Notes under the pieces: generated by a model | Told to the model about the DNA's origin: nothing | What the model saw: the letters and a program-made list of their open reading frames with translations, nothing else | Databases searched by the model: none | Shown here: piece by piece, positions 28,426-41,699 of the stretch | How positions within the stretch are numbered: the first letter of the stretch is position 1 | How the letters are laid out: every line of letters starts with the position of its first letter | Program-made: the position numbers and the translations under genes | NCBI GenBank assembly: GCA_946547105.1 | Contig: CAMNOV010000006.1 | Location: 1 to 50,811 of the forward strand | Source of the DNA: an uncultured Clostridia bacterium | GTDB taxonomy: Bacteria; Bacillota; Clostridia; Oscillospirales; Oscillospiraceae | Length of the DNA: 50,811 bases | Reading direction: 5' to 3'

Positions 28426-28510
28426 TTTTCAGTTTTAGAAATGGCCGGGCGGAAATCCGCCCGGCCATACATTATGGTGCTAAAAACTAAACGCTGAAAA
28501 CTAAAAACTA
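28409..28510. repeat. Inverted pair of heptamer arrays flanking a 13-bp hairpin between convergent genes
   Basis: TAGTTTTTAGTTCTTAGTTTTCAGTTTTAG ... ATGGCCGGGCGGA-AA-TCCGCCCGGCCAT ... CTAAAAACTAAACGCTGAAAACTAAAAACTA. Confidence 0.88.
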
Positions 28511-28998
28511 TTTTCTGCCCGCTCGTAGGTGCAGAACTGATAGCGCAGGCCATCCTCCTCCAGCCAGGGGCCGCTTTCCGTGCAGACCCAGGCGGGATCC
28601 TCGTCCAGATTGGGGAAAAAACTGTCCGAGTGGGGAGTCAGGTCGATTTTTGTAATAAAAACGCGGTCTGTGTGGGGAAAGAATTGCCGATAGATGCTCG
28701 CCCCGCCGATGACCAGGCAGCGCTCGTATTCCGCGGCCGCGGCCAGCGCCTCCTCCGTGGAGTGCACGACGCGCGCGCCGGGGATCTCGAGTTTCTGCCG
28801 GGTGACGACCAGATTGTCCCTGCCTTTGAGCGGCTTGCCGCCGGGGAAATCCCCCAGCGTCCGGCGGCCGACGATCACCGCCGCGCCTTTCGTTACTTCG
28901 CGGAAGTGGGCGCGGTCGGCCTTGAGCACCACGGGCTGGGTGCCGCCGTCACCGATGCCCCAGTCGGCATAGACCGCAACGATCGCGTCCATGCTCAC
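28501..28998 (-). CDS. folA: Dihydrofolate reductase
   Basis: MDAIVAVYADWGIGDGG...VIVGRRTLGDFPGGKPLKGRDNLVVTRQ...CLVIGGASIYRQF. Confidence 0.93.
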   Translation of the reverse strand: MSMDAIVAVYADWGIGDGGTQPVVLKADRAHFREVTKGAAVIVGRRTLGDFPGGKPLKGRDNLVVTRQKLEIPGARVVHSTEEALAAAAEYERCLVIGGASIYRQFFPHTDRVFITKIDLTPHSDSFFPNLDEDPAWVCTESGPWLEEDGLRYQFCTYERAENSF

Positions 28999-29825
28999 AC
29001 CGCCACGGGGATCTTCCCGTTAAATTCGGAGTACTGATAATTCTCCATCTTGAAGCTGTCGCGGGTGAACTTGTAGAAGTCGTCCACGCTCGGGTCGATG
29101 ATGAACTTCGGCGCCGGCTTGGGCTCGTTCTTGATGATCTCCTCGATGGCGGGGATGTGCCGGTCGTAGATGTGGCAGTCGGCGATGACGTGCACGAACT
29201 CGCCGGGCTCAAAGCCGGTGACCTGGGCGATCATCATTGTCAGCGCGGAATACTGCACCACGTTCCAGTTGTTGGCGGCCAGCATGTCCTGGCTGCGCTG
29301 GTTGAGGATGGCGTTGAGCTTGTTGCCGCTGACGTTGAAGGTCATCGAATAGGCGCAGGGATAGAGCGCCATCTCGCTCAGATCGGCGAAGGTGTAGATA
29401 TTGGTCATGATGCGGCGGGAGGCGGGATTGTGCTTGAGATCCCAAAGCACCTTGTCCACCTGGTCCATGTCGCCCTCGGGATAATGGTGCTTCACGCCCA
29501 GCTGATAGCCGTAGGCCTTGCCGATGGAGCCGTTTTCGTCGGCCCAGGCGTCCCAGACGCGGGTGCGCAGCTCGTGGACGTTGTTGCTCTTGGCCTGCCA
29601 GATCCACAGCAGCTCGTCGATGGCGGACTTCCAGAAAGTGCGGCGGATGGTGAGGATGGGGAATTCCTCGGCCAGGTTATAGCGGTTGACCACGCCGAAC
29701 TTCTTGACGGTGTGCGCGGGAGTCCCGTCCTCCCAGCGGGGACGTACCTCGCGGTCGGTATCCCAGACGCCGTTTTCCAGTATATCTTTGCAGTTTTGGA
29801 TGAATATTTCGTCTGCTCTGCTCAT
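28995..29825 (-). CDS. thyA: Thymidylate synthase
   Basis: RRTFWKSAIDELLWIWQAKSNNVHEL; HYPEGDMDQVD; LNQRSQDMLAANNWNVVQY; start MSRADE after ggaggaataaaa. Confidence 0.93.
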   Translation of the reverse strand: MSRADEIFIQNCKDILENGVWDTDREVRPRWEDGTPAHTVKKFGVVNRYNLAEEFPILTIRRTFWKSAIDELLWIWQAKSNNVHELRTRVWDAWADENGSIGKAYGYQLGVKHHYPEGDMDQVDKVLWDLKHNPASRRIMTNIYTFADLSEMALYPCAYSMTFNVSGNKLNAILNQRSQDMLAANNWNVVQYSALTMMIAQVTGFEPGEFVHVIADCHIYDRHIPAIEEIIKNEPKPAPKFIIDPSVDDFYKFTRDSFKMENYQYSEFNGKIPVAV

Positions 29826-29946
29826 TTTTATTCCTCCCACAGCGGTTTTTTGAATCGTACTTGATTATTCTAACATAGTCCCCCTTTAAAGTAAACAAAA
29901 ATCACTTCACCGCCCCTTGTCCATCAGAATACGATGGCTTGAGGTG

Positions 29947-30804
29947 ATGCGAGTGAAACTTGCCATACTCGGCGGAGACCGCCGCGCGGTGCTGCTGGCC
30001 GGGCTGCTGCTGCGCGACGGGCAGCGCCTGCAGAGCTTTGCGCTGGAAAAGGCGGAGCTGCCAGAGGAGATCCCGTGCGCGGAGCATCTGCAGGCGGCGG
30101 TCTACGGCGCGGACGCGGTGATCCTTCCCCTGCCCGTGGAAAAGGGCGGGCTGCTGAACGCGCCCTATGCCCGCCTGCCCTACCGGACGGAGGAAGTCAT
30201 GGACGCGCTGTGGCCGGGGCAGATCGTGTTCGGCGGGATGTTTTCGGAGCGGCTGCGGCAGCAGGCCGTCTCACAGGGGCTGCAGTCGGTGGACTGGATG
30301 CGGCGGCCCGGCTTTGTGATCGGCAACGCCGCGCTGACGGCGGAGGGCGCCGTCGGCCTGCTGCTGCAGGAGAGCGAGCGCAGCCTGTCCGGCAGCCGCG
30401 TTCTGGTGAGCGGCTTCGGCCGGATCGGCCGGATGCTTGCACACAAACTGAAGGCGCTGGGCGCGGCCGTGACGGTAGCCGCCCGGCGGGAGGAGAGCCG
30501 CGCGGAGGCGGAGGCGCTGGGCTATGCGGCCCTGCCCTTCGAGACGCTCAGCGGCGCTTTTGATTTTGTGGTCAACACCGTGCCGGAGCGCGTGCTGAAC
30601 GAGGGCTTTCTCTGCTGCCTGCCGGAGACGGCGCTGCTGCTGGAGCTTGCCTCGCCGCCCGGCGGCTATGACCGGAACCTGGCGGAAAATCTCGGGCTGC
30701 GCTGCCTGGCTGCGCCCGGACTGCCGGGCAGAAGCGCGCCGCTGGCCGCGGCGGAGCTGCTGCGGCGGGAATTTTACCGGGCGATGAAGGAGGAACGGGA
30801 ATGA
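29947..30804 (+). CDS. dpaA: Dipicolinate synthase subunit A
   Basis: VKLAILGGDRRAVLLAGLLLRDG; GSRVLVSGFGRIGRMLAHKLKALGAAVTVAARR; partner dpaB overlaps. Confidence 0.88.
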   Translation: MRVKLAILGGDRRAVLLAGLLLRDGQRLQSFALEKAELPEEIPCAEHLQAAVYGADAVILPLPVEKGGLLNAPYARLPYRTEEVMDALWPGQIVFGGMFSERLRQQAVSQGLQSVDWMRRPGFVIGNAALTAEGAVGLLLQESERSLSGSRVLVSGFGRIGRMLAHKLKALGAAVTVAARREESRAEAEALGYAALPFETLSGAFDFVVNTVPERVLNEGFLCCLPETALLLELASPPGGYDRNLAENLGLRCLAAPGLPGRSAPLAAAELLRREFYRAMKEERE

Positions 30805-31379
30805 AGAAAAAACTGGGGCTTGCGCTCTGCGGCTCCTACTGTACGTACGAAACGCTGTTCGATGCGGCGGAAAAGCTGACGGCGGACTATGAGCTGATCC
30901 CCATCATGAGCGAGACGGCCGCCCGCACGGACAGCCGCTTCGGCACGGCGGCGGAGCATCTGCGCCGCCTGGAGGCGCTGACGGGGAGAAGGCCGGTGAC
31001 GAGTATCGCGGAGGCGGAGCCTCTCGGCCCGAAGGAGCCGCTGGACGCCCTGCTGATCGCGCCCTGCACCGGCAATACCCTGGCAAAGCTTGCCCGCGGC
31101 GTCACGGATACCTGTGTGACCATGGCGGCCAAGGCCCATCTGCGAAATGAAAAACCCCTGGTGATCGCCTTTTCCACCAACGACGGGCTCAGCGGCTCGG
31201 CGGAGAACGTCGCGCGGCTGCTGAACCGCAAGAACGTCTACTTCGTGCCCTTCCGGCAGGACGACCCCGTGAAAAAGCCCTGTTCTCTTCAGGCGGACTT
31301 TTCCCTGCTGGGGGAGACCGTGGCCGCGGCGCTGGAGGGAAAACAGCTGCAGCCGATTCTCGCGCCAGCGAGGGCCTGA
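30801..31379 (+). CDS. dpaB: Dipicolinate synthase subunit B
   Basis: KKLGLALCGSYCTYE flavoprotein fold; LDALLIAPCTGNTLAKLARGVTDTCVTMAAKAHLRNEKPLVIAFSTNDGLSGSAEN. Confidence 0.92.
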   Translation: MKKKLGLALCGSYCTYETLFDAAEKLTADYELIPIMSETAARTDSRFGTAAEHLRRLEALTGRRPVTSIAEAEPLGPKEPLDALLIAPCTGNTLAKLARGVTDTCVTMAAKAHLRNEKPLVIAFSTNDGLSGSAENVARLLNRKNVYFVPFRQDDPVKKPCSLQADFSLLGETVAAALEGKQLQPILAPARA

Positions 31380-31387
31380 TCAAAGAA

Positions 31388-31424
31388 AACCTTGAGCGCA
31401 GACTCAAGGTTTTCTTTTTCTCTT
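31388..31424 (+). terminator. Rho-independent terminator
   Basis: AAACCTTGAG-cgcaga-CTCAAGGTTTTCTTTTT. Confidence 0.85.
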
Positions 31425-31464
31425 ATCTGGCTACTATATTTATATTTAGATCTTCCGAATGTTG

Positions 31465-31493
31465 TTGCAAACAGGCTGGTATTTTGCTATAAT
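31465..31493 (+). promoter_or_regulatory. dnaA promoter (sigma-A-like)
   Basis: TTGCAA, 17 nt, TATAAT. Confidence 0.8.
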
Positions 31494-31531
31494 GAGTAGG
31501 ATAAGGAAACTATCGCCAAAGAGGTGTTTTT

Positions 31532-32836
31532 ATGAATTCTCTCAACGATATCTGGCAGGGCATTTTGGAGGTTTTATCCCAGAAGCTGACGCCGACCGCC
31601 ATGAATACCTGGTTTGACGACTGCACGCCCGTCGGCCTGGATGAAAACTGCCTGGTGCTCCACAGCCCCAGCGAATTCAAGGGCAACATCATCAACACCC
31701 GTTACGGCGGCATCATCAAGGAGGCACTGAGCGATCTGTTTTCCCAGGATTTCGACCTGCAGGTGCTCTCCGGCGACGAGATCAAGGATTACGAGCTGCG
31801 CAAAAAAACGGAAAATATGCTGCCGGAGATGGCGGGCTACACCTTTGACAACTTCATCGTCGGTAACTCCAATAAATTTGCCCACGCGGCCGCCATCAGC
31901 GTCGCCAAGAATCCCGGCGCTTCCTACAATCCGCTGTTCATTTACGGCAATTCCGGCCTGGGCAAGACGCACCTTCTGCTGGCGATCGGTCATTACATCC
32001 AGGAAAACGATCCCGCCAAGAAGATCGCCTATATCAAGGGCGACGATTTCACCGTGCAGATGGTCAAGGCCATCAAGGATAACTCCGGCGAGGAATTTCG
32101 CAGCAAGTACCGCAACGTGGATCTGTTTCTGGTGGACGATATCCAGTTCATTGCCGGCAAACAGGCCACGCAGAACGAATTTTTCCACACCTTCAACAAT
32201 CTCTATGAGGCCGGCCATCAGATCGTCATCACCTCCGACCGGCCGCCGATGGAGATGAGCGTGCTGGACGACCGCCTGCGCACCCGCTTTGAAGGCGGTC
32301 TGATGGCGGATATCCAGCCGCCCGACCTGGAAACGCGCATGGCCATCACCCGCAACAAGGCGGCCCAGCTCGGCCTGGTCCTCTCCAACGAGGCCGTCGA
32401 GTATATCGCCGGCAAGATCACCTCAAACATTCGCCAGCTGGAGGGCGTGATCAAGCGCCTGACCGCCTATAAGGAGATCCTCAACGACATCATCACCACC
32501 GATTCGGTCGAACGAGCCATCAAGGACGTCATCCGCACCGGCACCTTCATCCCGACGCCGGAGATCATCATCCGCGAGACCGCGCGCTACTATTCCCTGA
32601 CCGGCGACGAGATCCGCGGCCAAAACCGCTCCAAGCAGGTGGCCAAGGCCCGCCAGGTGTCGATGTATCTGATGCGCTCGCTGACGAACCTCTCCCTGCA
32701 GGAAATCGGCGCGGAATACCAGGACCGCAATCACGCCACCGTGCTCGCCTCCATCCGAAAGGTGGAGGACATGGTCAAGACCGATCCCGTCATGGCCGGC
32801 ACGATCCGCGATATCACCTCCAACATCAACTCCTGA
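31532..32836 (+). CDS. dnaA: Chromosomal replication initiator protein DnaA
   Basis: YNPLFIYGNSGLGKTHLLLAIGHYI; VDDIQFIAGK; C-terminal DNA-binding domain with EIGAEYQDRNHATVLASIRKVE. Confidence 0.98.
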   Translation: MNSLNDIWQGILEVLSQKLTPTAMNTWFDDCTPVGLDENCLVLHSPSEFKGNIINTRYGGIIKEALSDLFSQDFDLQVLSGDEIKDYELRKKTENMLPEMAGYTFDNFIVGNSNKFAHAAAISVAKNPGASYNPLFIYGNSGLGKTHLLLAIGHYIQENDPAKKIAYIKGDDFTVQMVKAIKDNSGEEFRSKYRNVDLFLVDDIQFIAGKQATQNEFFHTFNNLYEAGHQIVITSDRPPMEMSVLDDRLRTRFEGGLMADIQPPDLETRMAITRNKAAQLGLVLSNEAVEYIAGKITSNIRQLEGVIKRLTAYKEILNDIITTDSVERAIKDVIRTGTFIPTPEIIIRETARYYSLTGDEIRGQNRSKQVAKARQVSMYLMRSLTNLSLQEIGAEYQDRNHATVLASIRKVEDMVKTDPVMAGTIRDITSNINS

Positions 32837-33060
32837 TTTTCTCCACAAAGCGCTGTAAAAAGTGGAAAAGAAAATTGTTGATTAATTTTCTGTCTTTTTC
32901 CGTGTTGAAAAGCAAAAACTTTTCTACTTTTTTCTCCACAGCAAAAAGCAAGGTATCATCACAAATATTCCCCTTTTCCACAAAAAATCGGCTAACAAAA
33001 ACAATAACAAACAAATAGACAACATAGATGAATATATTATTTTCCTGAGGAGGAATACCT
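32837..33060. other. Candidate oriC: AT-rich dnaA-dnaN gap with DnaA-box-like 9-mers
   Basis: TTCTCCACA at 32839 and 32932, TTTTCCACA at 32974, inverted near-match AGTGGAAAA at 32861; AT-rich tract to 33050. Confidence 0.6.
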
Positions 33061-34173
33061 ATGAAATTCAGCTGCGAAAAATATCTGCTTCAGAGCGCCG
33101 TGACCATCGCCTCCCGCGCGGCCGCGTCCAAGAGCCCGATCCCCGCGCTGGAAGGCCTGCTGCTGCAGGCAACCAACGACCTGCGCGTGACCGGCTATGA
33201 CCTGAAGGAAGGCATTTACACCAACATCGGCGCCGAGATCGAAGAAGCCGGCTCCATCGTGGTCGGCGCGCGCCTCTTCGGCGAGATGATCCGCCGCCTG
33301 CCGGACGGCATCGTCACCGTTTCGACCGACAGCAACAACACCGTCAACGTCAAGTGCGGCCGCAGCGATTTTCACTTTATGGGCATGTTCTCCGGCGATT
33401 ATCCGGAAATGCCCAGCGTGGACAGCGTCAATAACATCACTCTGCCGCAGAAGACCCTGCGCAGCATGATTAACCAGACCATCTTCGCCGTCGCCACCAG
33501 CGACGTGCGCCCCATCTACACCGGTACGCTCTTTGAGATCGAGGATCAGGCGCTCACGATGGTGTCCGTGGACGGCTACCGTCTGGCCAAGCGCAGCGAG
33601 GAGATCGAGGAAGGCAAGCTGGAAAACTGCAGCTTTGTCGTGCCCGGCTCCGCGCTCAGCGACGTGGAGCGCATCTGCTCCGACGAGGAGGGCGAGGTCC
33701 AGATTTCCGTCGGCAGCAAGCATATCTCCTTTGCCATCGGCGAGACCGTGGTCGTCACCCGCCGTCTCGAGGGCGAATTCCTCAACTATCGCAAGTCCAT
33801 CCCCGAGAACTTCCGCCACGTGGTCGAGGTCGACCGTGCGGAGCTGATGAGCGTCATCGACCGCGTGGCGCTGATCGTCAGCGAGAAGAACTCCTCTCCC
33901 GTGCGCATGCGCTTTGAAGACGGTCTGATCGACTGCCTCTGCGTCACGCCGGTCGGCAAGGCGGAGGATCAGTGCTCCTGCGAAGGCAGCGGCGAAGATC
34001 TGGAGATCGGCTTCAACGACCGCTATCTGATGGACGCGCTCAAGGCCTCCGGCACGGATAAGCTGCACATCTGCCTGAATACCGCCGCTTCTCCCAGCGT
34101 GATCGAGGCCGCCGACGGCAGCAAGAGCTTCACCTACATGATCCTGCCCGTGCGTCTGAGAGCGGGAGAATAA
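33061..34173 (+). CDS. dnaN: DNA polymerase III subunit beta
   Basis: MKFSCEKYLLQSAVTIASRAAASKSPIPALEGLLLQA; order dnaA-dnaN-yaaA-recF. Confidence 0.97.
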   Translation: MKFSCEKYLLQSAVTIASRAAASKSPIPALEGLLLQATNDLRVTGYDLKEGIYTNIGAEIEEAGSIVVGARLFGEMIRRLPDGIVTVSTDSNNTVNVKCGRSDFHFMGMFSGDYPEMPSVDSVNNITLPQKTLRSMINQTIFAVATSDVRPIYTGTLFEIEDQALTMVSVDGYRLAKRSEEIEEGKLENCSFVVPGSALSDVERICSDEEGEVQISVGSKHISFAIGETVVVTRRLEGEFLNYRKSIPENFRHVVEVDRAELMSVIDRVALIVSEKNSSPVRMRFEDGLIDCLCVTPVGKAEDQCSCEGSGEDLEIGFNDRYLMDALKASGTDKLHICLNTAASPSVIEAADGSKSFTYMILPVRLRAGE

Positions 34174-34174
34174 A

Positions 34175-34205
34175 TAGTTTTTAGTTTTTAGTTTTCAGTT
34201 TTTAG
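34175..34205 (+). repeat. Heptamer tandem repeat after dnaN stop
   Basis: TAG TTTTTAG TTTTTAG TTTTCAG TTTTTAG. Confidence 0.88.
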
Positions 34206-34213
34206 AGGTTTCT

Positions 34214-34426
34214 ATGGAAACGATCACGATCCACACCGAATTTATCAAGCTCGACGCGCTGCTGAAATATGTGGCCGCGGTCGGCACCGGCGGCGAAGCC
34301 AAAACGGTCATCGCCGATGGTCTCGTCACGGTCAACGGCGAGGTCTGCACGATGCGCGGCAAAAAGATCCGTCCGGGCGACAGGGTCTGCTTCGACCGCT
34401 TCGAGCTGGACGTGCAGCAGGCATGA
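34214..34426 (+). CDS. yaaA: S4-domain RNA-binding protein YaaA
   Basis: [46 protein letters not shown] between dnaN and recF. Confidence 0.93.
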   Translation: METITIHTEFIKLDALLKYVAAVGTGGEAKTVIADGLVTVNGEVCTMRGKKIRPGDRVCFDRFELDVQQA

Positions 34427-35529
34427 GAGTTGAAAAGATCGCCCTCAACGGCTTTCGGAACTACGAGTGGGAGACGGCGGAATTCGCACCGGACACCAAC
34501 GTCATCACGGGACCGAACGCCCAGGGCAAGACCAACCTGCTGGAGGCCGTGTACATGCTCTCGGCCGGGCGGAGCTTCCGCACGCGCTTTGATAAGGAGC
34601 TGATCGGTTTCGGCTACAGCGCGGCGGAGATCCTGGCCGAGGTATACAGCCATGACAGGCCGCAGAGCATCCGATTGCTGATGCAGCCGGGACAGGCCAA
34701 AAAGATCCAGGTCAACGGCGTGAAAAAGACCGCCGGGGAGCTCAGCGCCGTCGTCAATACGGTGCTCTTCTGTCCGGACGATCTGAATCTCATCAAGGAG
34801 GGCGCGGCCGTGCGGCGCCGGCTGATGGACAACGCCATCAGCCAGATCCGCCCCCGCTATGCCGAGGTGCTGGCGGAATTCAACCGCCTGTACGAGCACA
34901 AGAGCCGTATTTTGAAGGACTGGCGGGAAAAGCCCTCGCTGCTGGACACGCTCGACGAGTTTTCCGACGCGATGGCGCGCGCGTCCGCCCATCTGATCCG
35001 CTACCGCGCCTCCTTTGCCGAGCGGCTGCAGGAGGCCGCGGCGCCGATCCACCGTGAATTTTCCGGCGAGGGCGAGGCGCTGAGTCTGCGCTACTGCACC
35101 GTGAGCACGGTGAAAGACCCCGGCGCAAGCGTCCGGGACATCTATTACGACATCTGCGACCACCAGGAGCGGCACCGCCAGGCCGAGCTGGAAGCCGGCC
35201 AGTGCCTGACCGGCGCCCACAAGGACGATCTGGAGATCAGCATCAACGGCCGCCCGGCCCGGAGCTTTGCCTCCCAGGGCCAGACCCGCACGGCGGCGCT
35301 GTCGCTGAAGCTGGCCGAGCGGGAGATCTTTCTGGCCGAGACCGGGGAATATCCGATCCTGTTGCTCGACGACGTGCTCTCCGAGCTCGACACCAGGCGG
35401 CAGGAATTCGTGCTCAACCGCATCGGCGGCGGGCAGACGCTGATCACCTGCTGCGAGGACGAGGGCATTTCGCAGCGCACCGGCGGCAAGGTGCTCTTCG
35501 TCGAAAAAGGCAGGATCAAAACCAATTAG
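34423..35529 (+). CDS. recF: DNA replication/repair protein RecF
   Basis: [50 protein letters not shown]. Confidence 0.96.
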   Translation: MRVEKIALNGFRNYEWETAEFAPDTNVITGPNAQGKTNLLEAVYMLSAGRSFRTRFDKELIGFGYSAAEILAEVYSHDRPQSIRLLMQPGQAKKIQVNGVKKTAGELSAVVNTVLFCPDDLNLIKEGAAVRRRLMDNAISQIRPRYAEVLAEFNRLYEHKSRILKDWREKPSLLDTLDEFSDAMARASAHLIRYRASFAERLQEAAAPIHREFSGEGEALSLRYCTVSTVKDPGASVRDIYYDICDHQERHRQAELEAGQCLTGAHKDDLEISINGRPARSFASQGQTRTAALSLKLAEREIFLAETGEYPILLLDDVLSELDTRRQEFVLNRIGGGQTLITCCEDEGISQRTGGKVLFVEKGRIKTN

Positions 35530-35556
35530 GAATTCGGAATGCGGAATTCGGAATTA
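35529..35556 (+). repeat. TTCGGAA-type tandem repeat directly after recF stop
   Basis: ggaattcggaatgcggaattcggaatta. Confidence 0.85.
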
Positions 35557-35558
35557 TT

Positions 35559-35816
35559 ATGTATCTTCATCTGGGAAAGGGGACGGTGGTCCCGAAAAAA
35601 GACGTCGTCGGCATTTTTGATCTGGATATCACCAGTCAGAGCCATTTGACGCGGAAGTTTCTGCGCCTGGCGGAGCAGGCCGGCGAGGTCGTCAACGCGG
35701 CGGAGGATCTTCCCAAATCCTTCGTCGTGTGCTGTGAAAACGGGAAAAAAACCGTGATTTTGAGCCAGATGGCTGCATCCACGCTGCTCAAACGCAGCGA
35801 AAGCGATCTGGTATGA
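35559..35816 (+). CDS. remB: Extracellular matrix regulator RemB-like (DUF370) protein
   Basis: MYLHLGKGTVVPKKDVVGIFDLDITSQSHLTRKFLRLAEQAGEVV, 85 aa, between recF and gyrB. Confidence 0.88.
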   Translation: MYLHLGKGTVVPKKDVVGIFDLDITSQSHLTRKFLRLAEQAGEVVNAAEDLPKSFVVCCENGKKTVILSQMAASTLLKRSESDLV

Positions 35817-35820
35817 AAAA

Positions 35821-36019
35821 GCCTTCCCCTTGAGGGGATGATTCCCCCGGCGGGGGAAATGTCCGCGCCGCGGACAAAAGGGGCGTGGAAGGTGGCCCAG
35901 TGCGCACACTGGGTCGGATGAGGTGGCCGCATGATTCTGCGAACACCATTTCATCTTTTCTTTTTGAGAACACCTCATCAGTCACGCTGCGCGTGACAGC
36001 TTCCCCTCAAGGGGAAGCC
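35821..36019 (+). repeat. Modular palindromic intergenic element, copy F
   Basis: gccttccccttgaggggatgattcccccggcggggg...cacctcatcagtc...cttcccctcaaggggaagcc. Confidence 0.9.
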
Positions 36020-36041
36020 AATTAGGAAAGGATTATCATAT

Positions 36042-37973
<1,932 letters not shown>

Positions 37974-37976
37974 TTA

Positions 37977-38081
37977 GCCTTCCCCTCGAGGGGAAGGTGG
38001 CCCGCAGGGCCGGATGAGGTGGTCCTTCATGATTCACCTCATCAGTCAGCTTTGCTGACAGCTTCCCCTCAAGGGGAAGCC
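37977..38081 (+). repeat. Modular palindromic intergenic element, copy G (short form) filling the gyrB-gyrA gap
   Basis: gccttcccctcgaggggaaggtggcccgcagggccggatgaggtgg...cacctcatcagtcagctttgctgacagcttcccctcaaggggaagcc. Confidence 0.92.
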
Positions 38082-38105
38082 TGATAGGAAAGGAATTATT
38101 GAACG

Positions 38106-40595
<2,490 letters not shown>

Positions 40596-40621
40596 ACAAA
40601 CTCGTCCCTGATAGAAAACTG

Positions 40622-40746
40622 GCTGAGAATTGTGAGCCGGAATTGTGTCAGGCGAGGCGGCCTTCGCCGAGCATAATGGATATATATGGTCAAGAAGGCC
40701 AACAAAGGATGGCACAATTCTGGCCGCAAGGATTGTCAGCTTTTTT
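40622..40746 (+). ncRNA. Candidate structured RNA / elaborate terminator downstream of gyrA
   Basis: GCTGA/TCAGC, GCCGGAATTGTGTC/GGCACAATTCTGGC, GGCCTTC/GAAGGCC nested stems followed by TTTTTT. Confidence 0.55.
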
Positions 40747-40764
40747 ATCATGGAGGAGTTTCGT

Positions 40765-41004
40765 ATGTGGGATCAGAAGCATTGGAAATGGAAATATCCG
40801 CACCGGATCGCTGAGCTGGTTCTAATCCTGGTCTTTATTGCGATGAACCTGCTTTTCCCGGCGCTTGAATTTCACTGGAAACTGCTGGCCGCCCTGGCGG
40901 CCGGCGCGGTCACGGCTGCGGTTGCCTATGTGATCCGGAAGAACCGCCCGCCGGAGCCGGAAAACGATGAGAACAAGGGTGAAGATCCGTATCCGCCGTT
41001 TTGA
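40765..41004 (+). CDS. Small membrane protein
   Basis: Two TM helices; ggaggag RBS before MWDQKHW. Confidence 0.6.
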   Translation: MWDQKHWKWKYPHRIAELVLILVFIAMNLLFPALEFHWKLLAALAAGAVTAAVAYVIRKNRPPEPENDENKGEDPYPPF

Positions 41005-41028
41005 CGCGGCGCTTGAGGAGGAATTGCG

Positions 41029-41502
41029 ATGAACAATCAGCAGAAAAAGAAAAAATCCGGTATTTCCTGGGCCATGCTGGTCTTTTTACTTCCATTTTTG
41101 GTCCGTATGCTGGACGGAGACCTGCATCCGGCGATCTTTCTTCTGATCGCGCTTGTGATCGTCGGTCCTGTCATTGTCAGCAAGATGGCCAAAGCAAAGG
41201 AAGGCGCGTCAAACAGCACGCAGGGAACGGTCGCGAACAGCGGCGGCGCTTCGCATGCCAGACATACGCCGGAGGTCGAGCTTCACCGCCCGGTGCCCTC
41301 CATGCAGCGGCGCGAGCCCACGGCGCAGCGCAGCTTTCCGCAGCCGGATGCCTACTGCGTGTCCTGTGAGCTGAGCGGCGAGGATCACTTCGTCCGCGAC
41401 CGCCAGCGCCGCATCCAGCAGCTGGACGAGTGGCTGAAAAACGGCCTCGTCGACAAGCAGGAATACCTGGTGCTCAAGCGGCGCTTCGAGAGGGATCAAT
41501 GA
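41029..41502 (+). CDS. Membrane protein with C-terminal SHOCT-like motif
   Basis: RIQQLDEWLKNGLVDKQEYLVLKRRFE; two N-terminal TM helices. Confidence 0.65.
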   Translation: MNNQQKKKKSGISWAMLVFLLPFLVRMLDGDLHPAIFLLIALVIVGPVIVSKMAKAKEGASNSTQGTVANSGGASHARHTPEVELHRPVPSMQRREPTAQRSFPQPDAYCVSCELSGEDHFVRDRQRRIQQLDEWLKNGLVDKQEYLVLKRRFERDQ

Positions 41503-41699
41503 GAAAAACAGGAATCACCATAGTCGCATTGATCCTGTTGCTTAGTTTTCAACTGATCGATGCGATAGCCGATCAAAATCGGTTTCAGGTGAGGGGCATT
41601 TTGATCATTGATACTCTTTTGCTGGCGGTTTTTGGGATAACGATCATCGTTGATCGTTGGAAAAGAAAAAGAGACCGGGGGAAAGATGAAAACAGTTGA
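41499..41699 (+). CDS. Small two-TM hypothetical protein
   Basis: [27 protein letters not shown]...; ATGA overlap with upstream stop. Confidence 0.6.
   Translation: MRKTGITIVALILLLSFQLIDAIADQNRFQVRGILIIDTLLLAVFGITIIVDRWKRKRDRGKDENS

Noticed and set aside
29900-29946. Sporulation sigma-factor promoter upstream of dpaA
   Set aside because: Only loose matches to SigE/SigK -10 motifs were seen; not strong enough to report.
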